Positions 1-6,910 of a stretch of DNA of 11,147 bases are shown here, one piece after another. This DNA comes from Syntrophomonadaceae bacterium (GTDB taxonomy: Bacteria; Bacillota; Dethiobacteria; DTU022; UBA8154). The notes under the pieces were generated by a model. That model did not search any database, was not told the origin of the DNA, and worked only from the letters and a program-made list of their open reading frames with translations. The stretch is from assembly GCA_007122565.1 (NCBI GenBank), contig SKTJ01000204.1, positions 1 to 11,147 on the forward strand. The letters are read 5' to 3'. The translations under genes were made by a program, and so were the position numbers. Each line of letters begins with the position of its first letter. Within the stretch, counting starts at the first letter, position 1.

Positions 1-473
1 AGGCCATGCATTTCCTTGATGACTCCACTGGGCTCTGCGGATTTCTGTCATCATTCAGAGGCCAGTTTGGCGGGGGCGTTGTCTATCACATCAATAACAT
101 GCCAAATATTATTTCACTTGCGCACGGGATGGAGCTTGATAAAGACGGATTATGGAGAATATTTCAAAGAAACCGTAATCTGGTAAGAGCCCTTAATGTA
201 AGAAGGGGCCTGAGGAGAGTAGACGAAAAACCTCCCGAGGATCACTGGGCGGTGCGGGACCATGAGTTTGAACAAAAGCTGCTTGACGATTATTATGAGT
301 TTAAGGGATGGACTATGGATGGGATCCCTACAAAAGAGACGTTGGACAGCCTGGACCTGGATTATGTCAGCGAAGATTTCCTGAAAAGAGGAATCCTGAC
401 AGGCAATGAAGGTACTCCTCGTGCAGAAACTAAGGCGAGCAAAGATAAAGAACTAAAGTCAGGGGGGTGCTAA
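1..473 (+). CDS. Aldehyde:ferredoxin oxidoreductase, BamB-like tungstoenzyme, C-terminal part (5' end outside window)
   Basis: This is the C-terminal 157 codons of a larger gene; the reading frame is open from base 3 and ends at TAA 471-473. The family (AOR, about 600-660 residues) holds a tungsten bis-pyranopterin and one 4Fe-4S cluster and works in the cytoplasm. The sequence DSTGLC, with its Cys codon at 36-38, matches the family's D-x-x-G-L-C motif, whose Cys is the last cluster ligand. The tail RRGLRRVDEKPPE, followed by YYEFKGW, DGIPTKETLDSLDLDYVSED and FLKRGIL, is typical of the BamB branch, the tungsten subunit of class II benzoyl-CoA reductase and its paralogs. The BamC-like gene directly downstream supports a BamBC-type pair. 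BamB paralogs without the rest of the complex are common in Clostridia, so the true substrate (an aldehyde or an aryl-CoA) cannot be settled from this fragment. The AOR family is near certain and the BamB branch likely. Confidence 0.9.
   Translation, partial: AMHFLDDSTGLCGFLSSFRGQFGGGVVYHINNMPNIISLAHGMELDKDGLWRIFQRNRNLVRALNVRRGLRRVDEKPPEDHWAVRDHEFEQKLLDDYYEFKGWTMDGIPTKETLDSLDLDYVSEDFLKRGILTGNEGTPRAETKASKDKELKSGGC
461..467 (+). promoter_or_regulatory. Ribosome binding site that sets the start of the BamC-like gene
   Basis: The purine run AGGGGGG lies inside the last codons of the upstream oxidoreductase gene. It is 8 bases ahead of GTG 476. The other in-frame GTG, at 467, overlaps this run and would have no usable spacing, so 476 is the better start. 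Confidence 0.6.
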
Positions 474-475
474 CA

Positions 476-1021
476 GTGAAGGGTGAGTTAGTTAAGAAAA
501 AAGTCAGAAAAATAAAAGTTGATCTTGATAAATGCAATGGTTGCCGTGCATGTGAGTTGGTCTGCGCCGCATTTCATGCGAAACCAAAGTACAGCAGCAT
601 TAATCCGGCCAGATCCCGTATTCGGGTGGTTACGGATGAAATAAATGATGAGTATGTTCCCATACGTGCCACTGATTATACTAAGGCTTCGTGTGATGGC
701 AGGCGCGTATATACAGTTAATGGAAAGGAATACAGCGAGTGCAGCTTCTGCGGGAGTGTCTGCCCGGCCAGGAACTTATTTAAGGATCCTGATTCCGGTC
801 TCCCTTTCAAATGCGATATGTGTGAAGACGATCCGCCGCAAAAAGAACCTTTGTGTGTTCAGGCTTGTTCACTTGATGCCCTGACTTACGAAGAGGTGGA
901 AGAGGAAGTGGAAGAAGAAGCAAAGCTGGATGAAGTGGCATTGGGATTGAAATCACTGGCAGACAGATATGGCTTACAAAAACTGGCGGATACCTTTACC
1001 CGTATCTCACAAAAACGGTAG
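476..1021 (+). CDS. Polyferredoxin electron-transfer subunit, BamC-like
   Basis: A 181-residue cytoplasmic iron-sulfur protein that probably passes electrons between the adjacent tungsten oxidoreductase and ferredoxin or other carriers. Cysteines are at 20, 23, 26 and 30 (C-x2-C-x2-C-x3-C), 73, 89, 92 and 96, and 113, 116, 127 and 131. That is twelve, enough for three 4Fe-4S clusters, as in BamC and the DmsB/HycB-type ferredoxin family. Length matches BamC (about 180). Residues 139-149 are almost all Glu or Val (an acidic stretch), followed by an alpha-helical tail. The start GTG 476 is preferred over GTG 467 because of the ribosome binding site at 461-467; it lies 2 bases after the upstream stop, so translation is probably coupled. 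An alternative reading is a generic AOR-associated ferredoxin rather than a true BamC. Family confident, partner inferred from position. Confidence 0.85.
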   Translation: MKGELVKKKVRKIKVDLDKCNGCRACELVCAAFHAKPKYSSINPARSRIRVVTDEINDEYVPIRATDYTKASCDGRRVYTVNGKEYSECSFCGSVCPARNLFKDPDSGLPFKCDMCEDDPPQKEPLCVQACSLDALTYEEVEEEVEEEAKLDEVALGLKSLADRYGLQKLADTFTRISQKR

Positions 1022-1253
1022 GGAAGGCCCCTGCGCCGTTCCATTGAAAGAAGGGATGATTAAGTCGTGGATAATGCGACAGCGTTTGTCCCTGGAACAG
1101 GGTTACATCTTTCAGTATGCGCAGGTTAATCCGGGAGGCTAAACAGCTAATCTTTTAGCTGAAGCTTTAATGTCTTCCTCCCCTTTTTTTGAACTCGAAC
1201 CAGAGGCGTAGGCACAATATCAGAAAATAATATTTTGTGGAAGGTGGTTGAAA
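1022..1253 (+). other. Intergenic region between the BamBC-like pair and the molybdenum hydroxylase operon
   Basis: This 232-base gap holds no convincing gene. It contains a small stem-loop (CAGCTAA / TTAGCTG, arms 1144-1150 and 1155-1161, loop TCTT) followed 22 bases later by seven T at 1184-1190, too far apart for a standard terminator. A weak promoter-like pair, TTGAAC 1189-1194 and CACAAT 1213-1218 (18-base spacer), lies just beyond it. The gap suggests that the hydroxylase operon has its own transcription start. Confidence 0.35.
1221..1239 (+). promoter_or_regulatory. AT-rich palindrome just upstream of the hydroxylase operon ribosome binding site
   Basis: The sequence reads CA-g-AAAATA-a-TATTTT-g-TG: arms of nine bases with one mismatched pair around a single central base. 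It lies 15 bases before the chosen start codon, next to the ribosome binding site (AAGGTGG, 1241-1247). It could be an operator for a repressor or a weak hairpin affecting translation. The symmetry is visible; the function is inferred. Confidence 0.35.
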
Positions 1254-2123
1254 ATGTATCTACCCGATTTTGATTATCATGCAGCGGCAAGTGTGGAAGA
1301 AGCAAGCAACCTGCTGGGCAGCCTGGGGACTGAGGCAAAGCTAATTGCCGGTGGGACCGACGTGATGCGTATGATGAAAGAGGGAACACTTGCACTCAAA
1401 TCCCTTATTTCCATTACCAGAGTAAAAGACCTAAAGTCAATTACTCATGATCAGGAAAAAGGAGTTGTCATCGGAGCACTGGCTACCCACAACGAAGTAA
1501 TGCTGTCCCCGGTTTTACAGGAAAAGTATATGTCCGTTTGCGAAACGGCTCATCATATGGCCAACAACCAGATTCGCAATATTGGCACAATTGGCGGTAA
1601 TATTGCCAATGCAGTCCCCTCTGCGGACTTCCTGCCCATTTTGATTGCCCTGGGAGCAGAAATCACCTTGCAAACCAGCAGCGGCAGCAGGAGCATGCCG
1701 CTGGAAGATTTTTTTGTAGGGCCGCGCCAATCCGTAATCAAACAGGATGAAATATTAACAGAGATAATCATACCTGAAAAGGGTTTCAGCGGAAGTAATT
1801 ATCACAAGTTCGGGTTGCGCCGTTCCGGGGCTCTGGCAGTGGTAGGTGTTGCTGTTGCTGTTACCATGGAAGATAATTTGTGTAAAGACGTACGCATTGC
1901 CCTGGGCGCAGTGGCTCCCACCCCCGTGCGCGTACCGGAGGTGGAAGAACTGCTCAGGGGCAGGGAGATTAGCGCTGCATTACTAGAGGAAGCAGGACAG
2001 GTAGCTGCTGCAAATTGCAGACCCATAGACGATATTCGCGGTTCGAAAGAGTACCGGCAGGATATGGTCCGCGTCTTTACCAGGCGGACCTTGCGCAAGG
2101 CTATTGATGCAGGGCACGTATAA
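1254..2123 (+). CDS. Molybdenum hydroxylase FAD-binding subunit (CoxM/HcrB/XdhB type)
   Basis: A 289-residue medium subunit that carries FAD and takes electrons from the 2Fe-2S subunit of a xanthine-oxidase-family enzyme. FAD-binding signatures are AGGTD at 32-36 and IGGNIANAVPSAD at 113-125; the N-terminus MYLPDFDYHAAASVEEA is the usual family opening. ATG 1254 is chosen because AAGGTGG (1241-1247) lies 6 bases upstream, whereas the in-frame TTG at 1248 abuts that site. Canonical 4-hydroxybenzoyl-CoA reductase beta subunits have an inserted loop of about 40 residues with a 4Fe-4S cluster. This protein has only three scattered Cys (96, 210, 255) and no such insertion, so its electron path is FAD to 2Fe-2S only, as in CO dehydrogenase or xanthine dehydrogenase. 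It is the first gene of a three-gene operon with a 28-base gap to the next. Family confident; substrate unknown. Confidence 0.92.
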   Translation: MYLPDFDYHAAASVEEASNLLGSLGTEAKLIAGGTDVMRMMKEGTLALKSLISITRVKDLKSITHDQEKGVVIGALATHNEVMLSPVLQEKYMSVCETAHHMANNQIRNIGTIGGNIANAVPSADFLPILIALGAEITLQTSSGSRSMPLEDFFVGPRQSVIKQDEILTEIIIPEKGFSGSNYHKFGLRRSGALAVVGVAVAVTMEDNLCKDVRIALGAVAPTPVRVPEVEELLRGREISAALLEEAGQVAAANCRPIDDIRGSKEYRQDMVRVFTRRTLRKAIDAGHV

Positions 2124-2151
2124 AATATAATTATAAAGGAGGACTCAAGCC

Positions 2152-2658
2152 ATGCAGGCTGTTCAGGATAAAGAGGGAATTAAGCGTTACCTCATCACTT
2201 TGCATGTTAACGGCGACAGCTATACCAGGGTCGTCAAGGCAAACACGCTCCTCGTTAATGTGTTAAGGGATGATCTGGATCTTACCGGCACAAAAAAAGG
2301 CTGTGAACTGGGCGACTGTGGTTCCTGTACCGTGCTCCTGGAGGGAAAACCGGTAAATTCATGTATGGTACTGGCGGTGGAAGCTGATGGGCGGGAAATT
2401 CTTACCATCGAAGGCCTTGCCCAAAATGAAAAACTTGATCAGATCCAGGAAGCTTTTGTGGATAATGCTGCCGTGCAGTGCGGCTATTGCTCATCAGGCA
2501 TGATCATGTCGGCAAAAGCCCTTTTAACCAGTAATCCGGACCCCACGGAGCAGGAAGTAAGGGAGGCCATTGCCGGCAACCTGTGCCGCTGTACCGGCTA
2601 TGTTAACATTGTCAAGGCCATACTCAGTTGCCGGAAGTCAGAGGAAGGGAGCGAATAA
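2152..2658 (+). CDS. Molybdenum hydroxylase 2Fe-2S subunit (CoxS/HcrC type)
   Basis: A 168-residue small subunit that wires the molybdenum site to FAD through two 2Fe-2S clusters. The N-terminal plant-type cluster uses C51, C56, C59 and C71 (CELGDCGSC, then C). The C-terminal helical domain uses C110, C113, C145 and C147 (CGYC and CRC in GNLCRCTGY). Length is close to the family's usual 150-170. The ATG is supported by AAAGGAGG at 2135-2142, 9 bases upstream. It lies between the FAD and molybdenum subunit genes, and its stop is one base from the start of the next gene, so expression is coupled. HcrC, CoxS and nicotinate or purine hydroxylase small subunits share this pattern, so the gene alone does not fix the substrate. 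Confidence 0.95.
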   Translation: MQAVQDKEGIKRYLITLHVNGDSYTRVVKANTLLVNVLRDDLDLTGTKKGCELGDCGSCTVLLEGKPVNSCMVLAVEADGREILTIEGLAQNEKLDQIQEAFVDNAAVQCGYCSSGMIMSAKALLTSNPDPTEQEVREAIAGNLCRCTGYVNIVKAILSCRKSEEGSE

Positions 2659-2659
2659 A

Positions 2660-4966
2660 ATGAAAGAACAACATTCTGTAATCGGCAAAAGCGTTCCCAA
2701 AATAGACGGCCGGGTCAAAGTCACAGGCCAGGCCAAGTATACGGGCGATCTCAAACTTTCCAATATGCTGGTGGGTAAAATCCTCACCAGTCCCCATGCC
2801 CACGCCAAAATCTTAAATATTGACACCTCGCAGGCAGAGCAATTGCCCGGTGTCAAAGCAGTAATTACCCATAAGGATGTACCTGATCTAAAATACGGCA
2901 TCAGCCCCGCCCGTTGGGATGAAAACATCTTTTGCATCGACAAAGTACTCTTTGTGGGTGACAAAGTTGCCGCTGTGGCTGCTATCGATGAGGAGATTGT
3001 TTACAAAGCGCTGGCACTGATTAAAGTGGATTATGAGGAACTGCCTGCCGTTTTCGATCCCCTTGAAGCACTTGAGGAAGGTGCGCCACTGCTGCACGAA
3101 AGTTTTGCCGGCAATGTAAATACAGAAATACACCAAAACTTCGGCGATGTGGAGAAAGCTTTTTCCGAAGCCTATCACGTACGCACCGACCAGTTTGTGG
3201 GCCAGCGTACTTACCAGTGCCCTATTGAACCCCACTCCGCCATCTCTGTCTGGGAGGGTGGTAAGCTTACCGTTTATTCCAGCACCCAGTCGCCCCATTA
3301 TTTCCAGTATTATATTGCCCGCCAGTTTGGCCTGAAAATGGGAGACGTGCGGGTGATCAAGCCGTACATGGGCGGAGGCTTTGGCGGAAAATTGGAGCCC
3401 ACAGGCCTGGAATTTGCCGGGGCGGCCCTGGCTATGAAAACGGGCCGGCCGGTTAAAATGTTTTATGACCGCCACGAGATGTTCGCCCACAACAGGGGCC
3501 GGCATAAGCAAATTATGAAGATCACCACCGGCGTCGACAAAAACGGCAAAATCATCGGTGTGCATGCCGACTTTATCATGGACGGGGGCGCCTATACCAG
3601 CCTCGGTGTGGCTACTGCATACTATGCCGGTGCCATGCTGCCCCTCACTTATGAATATGAAAATTACAAATTTGACATGATCCGTGCTTATACAAACCTG
3701 CCTGCCTGTGGCGCGCAGCGCGGGCACGGCCATCCCCAGCCCCGCTATGCCTTTGAATGCCATCTCGATATGGTGGCGGAAGACCTGGGAATGGACCCGC
3801 TGGAACTGCGCATGCGTAATGCGCGCCAGCCCAACACCATAACCCCCAATGATTTTAAAATCAATTCATGTGAAATGGAAGCCTGCCTGGAGAAAGCGAA
3901 GGAACTATCCGGCTGGCAGGAGAAGAAAGAAAGCCTCCCCTCGGGCAAAGGCATTGGCGTTGCCGTAGGCAGCTTTGTCTCCGGTGCGGGCTATCCCATC
4001 TACCGTACTAACCTGCCCCAGGCTTCAGCTGTAATTAAGGTAAACGAGGACGGCACTTCCGCCACCCTCTATACAGGGGCGGTGGATATCGGCCAGGGTT
4101 CAGATACGGTCCTCTGCCAGATGGCTGCCGAGGCCATGGGCTTTACCTATGAGCAGATGAAAATAGTCGCTGCGGATACGGAAACCACGCCCCACGATTT
4201 TGGTGCCTATGCCAGCAGGCAGACATTAATGTCCGGTGCTGCAGTAAAGCAGGCCGGGGAAGAGGTCTATCAACAGCTGTTGGAAATGGCCTCCATGATG
4301 CTCAAGACTGACTTCAGGGACCTTGTATGCTGTTTAGGGATGATTTCCAGCAAAACCAACCCCGAAGTGACAATTACTTTTGCCGAAGTGGCCCGGGAAT
4401 TTTTTGTAAGGAAAGGGCCATTGGTAGGCAAGGGTTCTTACACTCCTCCGAAGCTTGGCGGTACTTTTAAGGGCGCACCGGTGGGCACCTCACCTGCATA
4501 CAGTTTCTGTGCCCAGGTTAGCCAGGTGGATATCGACGAGGAGACGGGTGAGATCAACGTGGAGGAAGTCTGGGATGTGCACGATTGCGGAACCGTGATC
4601 AACCCCTCCCTTGTGCAAGCCCAGGTCCATGGGGCGCTGTTTATGGGCGTGGGTGAAGCTGTCTGGGAGGAAGTACTCTTTGACGACAAAGGCAAAATTG
4701 TCAATGCCAATCTAGGCGAATACCGCCTGCCCACTGCTCTGGATATGCCCAAGGTCACCACAGATCTGGTGTTTGGCGATGAACTGGAACCGGCCGGCCC
4801 CTGGGGGGTTAAAGAGGTGGGTGAAGGCGCCACCATTCCCACCATGGGATGCTACTCCAACGCCATATATGATGCCATGGGTGTGCGTGTCTACAGCCTG
4901 CCCCTCAGCTACGAAAAGGTCTGGCGCGCCCTCAAGGAAAAAAGGGAGCAGGAACAGCAGGGTTAG
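2660..4966 (+). CDS. Molybdenum hydroxylase large subunit, 4-hydroxybenzoyl-CoA reductase alpha-like
   Basis: A 768-residue catalytic subunit of the xanthine oxidase family, expected to hold molybdopterin cytosine dinucleotide. Motifs in order: opening VIGKSVPKIDGRVKVTGQA; GGGFGGK at 238-244 (cofactor loop); QRGHG at 353-357; DIGQGSDT at 476-483; NLGEYRLPTALDMP at 684-697; KEVGEG at 718-723, with E722 as the probable catalytic base. The stretches FAHNRGRHKQ, MDGGAYTSLGVATAYYAG and PACGAQRGHG are, from memory, close to HcrA of 4-hydroxybenzoyl-CoA reductase, which reductively removes the para hydroxyl of an aryl-CoA. ATG 2660 is chosen over an in-frame ATG at 2570 inside the upstream gene, because GGAAGGGAG (2643-2651) precedes it and the protein then begins as the family does. 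The FAD subunit lacks the Hcr-specific 4Fe-4S insertion, so oxidation by hydroxylation of an aromatic or heterocyclic compound is an open alternative. No frameshift or missing motif is visible. Confidence 0.92.
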   Translation: MKEQHSVIGKSVPKIDGRVKVTGQAKYTGDLKLSNMLVGKILTSPHAHAKILNIDTSQAEQLPGVKAVITHKDVPDLKYGISPARWDENIFCIDKVLFVGDKVAAVAAIDEEIVYKALALIKVDYEELPAVFDPLEALEEGAPLLHESFAGNVNTEIHQNFGDVEKAFSEAYHVRTDQFVGQRTYQCPIEPHSAISVWEGGKLTVYSSTQSPHYFQYYIARQFGLKMGDVRVIKPYMGGGFGGKLEPTGLEFAGAALAMKTGRPVKMFYDRHEMFAHNRGRHKQIMKITTGVDKNGKIIGVHADFIMDGGAYTSLGVATAYYAGAMLPLTYEYENYKFDMIRAYTNLPACGAQRGHGHPQPRYAFECHLDMVAEDLGMDPLELRMRNARQPNTITPNDFKINSCEMEACLEKAKELSGWQEKKESLPSGKGIGVAVGSFVSGAGYPIYRTNLPQASAVIKVNEDGTSATLYTGAVDIGQGSDTVLCQMAAEAMGFTYEQMKIVAADTETTPHDFGAYASRQTLMSGAAVKQAGEEVYQQLLEMASMMLKTDFRDLVCCLGMISSKTNPEVTITFAEVAREFFVRKGPLVGKGSYTPPKLGGTFKGAPVGTSPAYSFCAQVSQVDIDEETGEINVEEVWDVHDCGTVINPSLVQAQVHGALFMGVGEAVWEEVLFDDKGKIVNANLGEYRLPTALDMPKVTTDLVFGDELEPAGPWGVKEVGEGATIPTMGCYSNAIYDAMGVRVYSLPLSYEKVWRALKEKREQEQQG

Positions 4967-5224
4967 GATAATGCAAAAATAATTTGCAAGATCATTTCCC
5001 GGTTAGTGTAAATTACTGTAAAGAGGAACTTTAACGTCCTTCGGCATGAATGATCCGCCGCAAGATGTTGAGGTCCTCATGTTAATAGTTCGTCTCGTAG
5101 AGGAGTAATTGATTGTTCCACCTGCTGAAGCTAATAAGCCGGTGCTTACGCTGGTAAGTATTTCGCCCGTTCAAGCATAAAAGGTTCTGTCGGAGATTTC
5201 TTTGCGGAAAGGAGGGCCACAAAC
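4967..5224 (+). other. Intergenic region before the flavoprotein operon
   Basis: This 258-base gap has no convincing gene. It contains an inverted repeat TGCAAA-aataa-TTTGCA (4972-4988), a promoter-like pair TTGCAA 4984-4989 and TGTAAA 5007-5012 with a 17-base spacer, and the direct repeat TGTAAA at 5007 and 5017. The 11-base palindrome TGAGGTCCTCA lies in the leader, and the strong ribosome binding site AAAGGAGGG at 5208-5216 lies 8 bases before GTG 5225. If the promoter is real, the transcript has an untranslated leader of about 200 bases, long enough for regulation. Two very short open frames here (20 and 23 codons) look like chance. Confidence 0.35.
4984..5012 (+). promoter_or_regulatory. 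Possible sigma-A promoter for the flavoprotein operon
   Basis: The -35-like TTGCAA (4984-4989) and -10-like TGTAAA (5007-5012) have the ideal 17-base spacing. Each hexamer matches consensus at about four positions. The -35 box overlaps the right arm of the TGCAAA/TTTGCA inverted repeat, a place where a repressor could act. Weak, by eye only. Confidence 0.3.
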
Positions 5225-6910
5225 GTGGAAATACTGACTTGCCATGTATTATGCGTAGGCGGCGGTGGGGCCGGTATTACTGCTGCCATAACGGCGGCTG
5301 AGCAAGGGGTGGATGTCATCCTTGCCTCCAAGGAGCCCCTTGGATACGGAGATACAAAAGCTTCAATGGGCATGATGGTCTGCCCGGGTATTGAGAAAGA
5401 TGATGGCCCCGGGAATTTTTACCGCGACATGATCGAGGGGGGCGAATTGCTTAACGATGCCCGGTTAGCGCACATGATGGCAGAGCAGGCTACAGAGGCC
5501 CTGCAGGTCCTGGAAGGTTACGGGCATCTCTTTCTCCGGGACGACGAAGGGAAGCTAAGCAGCAAGGTTGTATATGCCACTGGAGGCCATTCCAGACGCC
5601 GGACCATTGGTTGTCCGCCTGGTGGAGGCATAGCCATCGGGAATTCTTTGAGGGGTGCTGTTGCACGGGCAGGTGTTAAAGTATTAGAGGAAATTGTGGT
5701 GGCTTCCCTCTTAATGAACGAGAGCAGGGTAACAGGGGCCGTATGCTATGACCTTCCCCGGGGAGAGGTACTGTTGATACAGGCCGGGGCTGTTGTTCTG
5801 GCCACAGGAGGCGGTGGATGGCTTTATTATCCCCATTCTGATTGTACACCAGGGACAACGGGGGATGGTTTCAGTCTCGCATATGAGGCGGGGGCCGAAC
5901 TTGTGGATATGGAGCAAGTTCAGTTTATCCCCTTTGGGCTAACCCATCCTTCTGCCATGTGTGGGGTTTTTGTAGGGGAGCCCAACCTGGCAGCACCTGC
6001 AGGAGTGTTGCGTAACAGGAATGGCGAAATAATACTGGAAAATATTAGCACCATGACGCGGGCTGCAGTTACCCGGGTCATGGCGAAAGAGCTTTCCCGG
6101 GGCGGTGGTACGGAGCATGGAGGGCTTCTTCTGGACCTTCGTCCCAACCTGACTTCGGAAAAAGGACGGCAGCTGTGGGAAGTGCGCCGCAAAAGGGGGC
6201 AAATGGAAGTAGTGCGCCTGGCCTACGGCGATGCCGCCTATCGCTGGGAAGAACCCTGGGATGTGGCTCCCACGGCCCATTATTTTATGGGGGGCATTAA
6301 AATTGATCATCGCGGACGCAGTACGGCTCCCGGCCTCTATGCTGCAGGACAGGTCGTAGGGGGGATTCACGGCGGAAATCGTCTGGGGTCCGTTTCCCTG
6401 GCTGAGCTCTTTGTTTTTGGTCAAGCTGCGGCACGGTCCGCCGTGAATGACTGTAAGGGCGTCCGTTTCTCTGGCTTTAAACATGCAGACTGCCGCAGGG
6501 AAGAAGTGGAACTGCTACACAGCCTTCCAGGCAAAAAGGGGGGTATCCCGCCCCTCCGGTTGCAGCGGGCGATGCAGCAGGTTATGTGGGATAAGGTGGG
6601 CCTGGCACGGGATAAAAAAGGATTGGTGCAAGCACTCTCCGAAATCAAAAGGATAGAGGAGGCTTGGCCCCAGGTGGCTGTTTCAGAGCAGAAGAATTAT
6701 AACCAGGAGGCCCTGCATGCCATAGAACTGCGGCACATGCTTGTAACCGCTAAAATGGTAATCCGCTCCGCTTTGCTGCGGGAGGAGACCCGGGGAGGGC
6801 ACCTGCGCTTGGATTTCCCCGGCAGAGATGATGAAAACTGGTGCCGCAATATTATTCTGCATAAGGGCAACGGAGGCCTGGAGGCCAGAACAGAGGTGGT
6901 GAGGCACTGA
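5225..6910 (+). CDS. Divergent fumarate reductase/succinate dehydrogenase-type flavoprotein subunit
   Basis: A 561-residue soluble FAD enzyme of the SdhA/FrdA superfamily, transferring hydride to or from a C-C bond of an organic acid. The dinucleotide-binding GGGGAG is at 12-17, ATGGGG at 193-198, the capping-domain segment TRAAVTRVMAKEL at 278-290, HYFMGG at 352-357, and the FAD-binding signature GLYAAGQVVGGIHGGNRLGS at 370-389. H352, R386 and R279 align with SdhA residues H354, R399 and R286. The covalent-FAD His is absent: the site reads GDTKASMGM, similar to non-covalent flavocytochrome-c types. The conserved FHPTG segment reads FIPFG (234-238), and the TE-x2-RGEG loop is replaced by EPNLAAPAG (252-260). 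These losses argue against plain fumarate or succinate as substrate. GTG 5225 is supported by AAAGGAGGG. No signal peptide and no membrane-anchor gene nearby, so probably cytoplasmic. The stop overlaps the iron-sulfur partner by four bases. Confidence 0.88.
   Translation: MEILTCHVLCVGGGGAGITAAITAAEQGVDVILASKEPLGYGDTKASMGMMVCPGIEKDDGPGNFYRDMIEGGELLNDARLAHMMAEQATEALQVLEGYGHLFLRDDEGKLSSKVVYATGGHSRRRTIGCPPGGGIAIGNSLRGAVARAGVKVLEEIVVASLLMNESRVTGAVCYDLPRGEVLLIQAGAVVLATGGGGWLYYPHSDCTPGTTGDGFSLAYEAGAELVDMEQVQFIPFGLTHPSAMCGVFVGEPNLAAPAGVLRNRNGEIILENISTMTRAAVTRVMAKELSRGGGTEHGGLLLDLRPNLTSEKGRQLWEVRRKRGQMEVVRLAYGDAAYRWEEPWDVAPTAHYFMGGIKIDHRGRSTAPGLYAAGQVVGGIHGGNRLGSVSLAELFVFGQAAARSAVNDCKGVRFSGFKHADCRREEVELLHSLPGKKGGIPPLRLQRAMQQVMWDKVGLARDKKGLVQALSEIKRIEEAWPQVAVSEQKNYNQEALHAIELRHMLVTAKMVIRSALLREETRGGHLRLDFPGRDDENWCRNIILHKGNGGLEARTEVVRH

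Noticed and set aside
1022..1253. Molybdenum-cofactor (Moco/Tuco) riboswitch before the molybdenum hydroxylase operon
   Set aside because: Looked for because of the context, but I could not match the multi-helix architecture by eye; a covariance-model search would decide.
2888..3763. Open frame of 291 codons on the - strand
   Set aside because: It lies wholly opposite the well-supported molybdenum subunit gene, has no ribosome binding site or recognisable motif, and is explained by the codon bias of the + strand gene.
5046..5180. Two consecutive short frames (20 and 23 codons) in the leader of the flavoprotein operon
   Set aside because: Neither has a well-placed ribosome binding site, and lengths are within chance expectation. 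A leader peptide is possible but unsupported.
5939..6484. Open frame of 181 codons on the - strand
   Set aside because: Antisense to the flavoprotein, which has clear FAD motifs through this stretch; no supporting signal.
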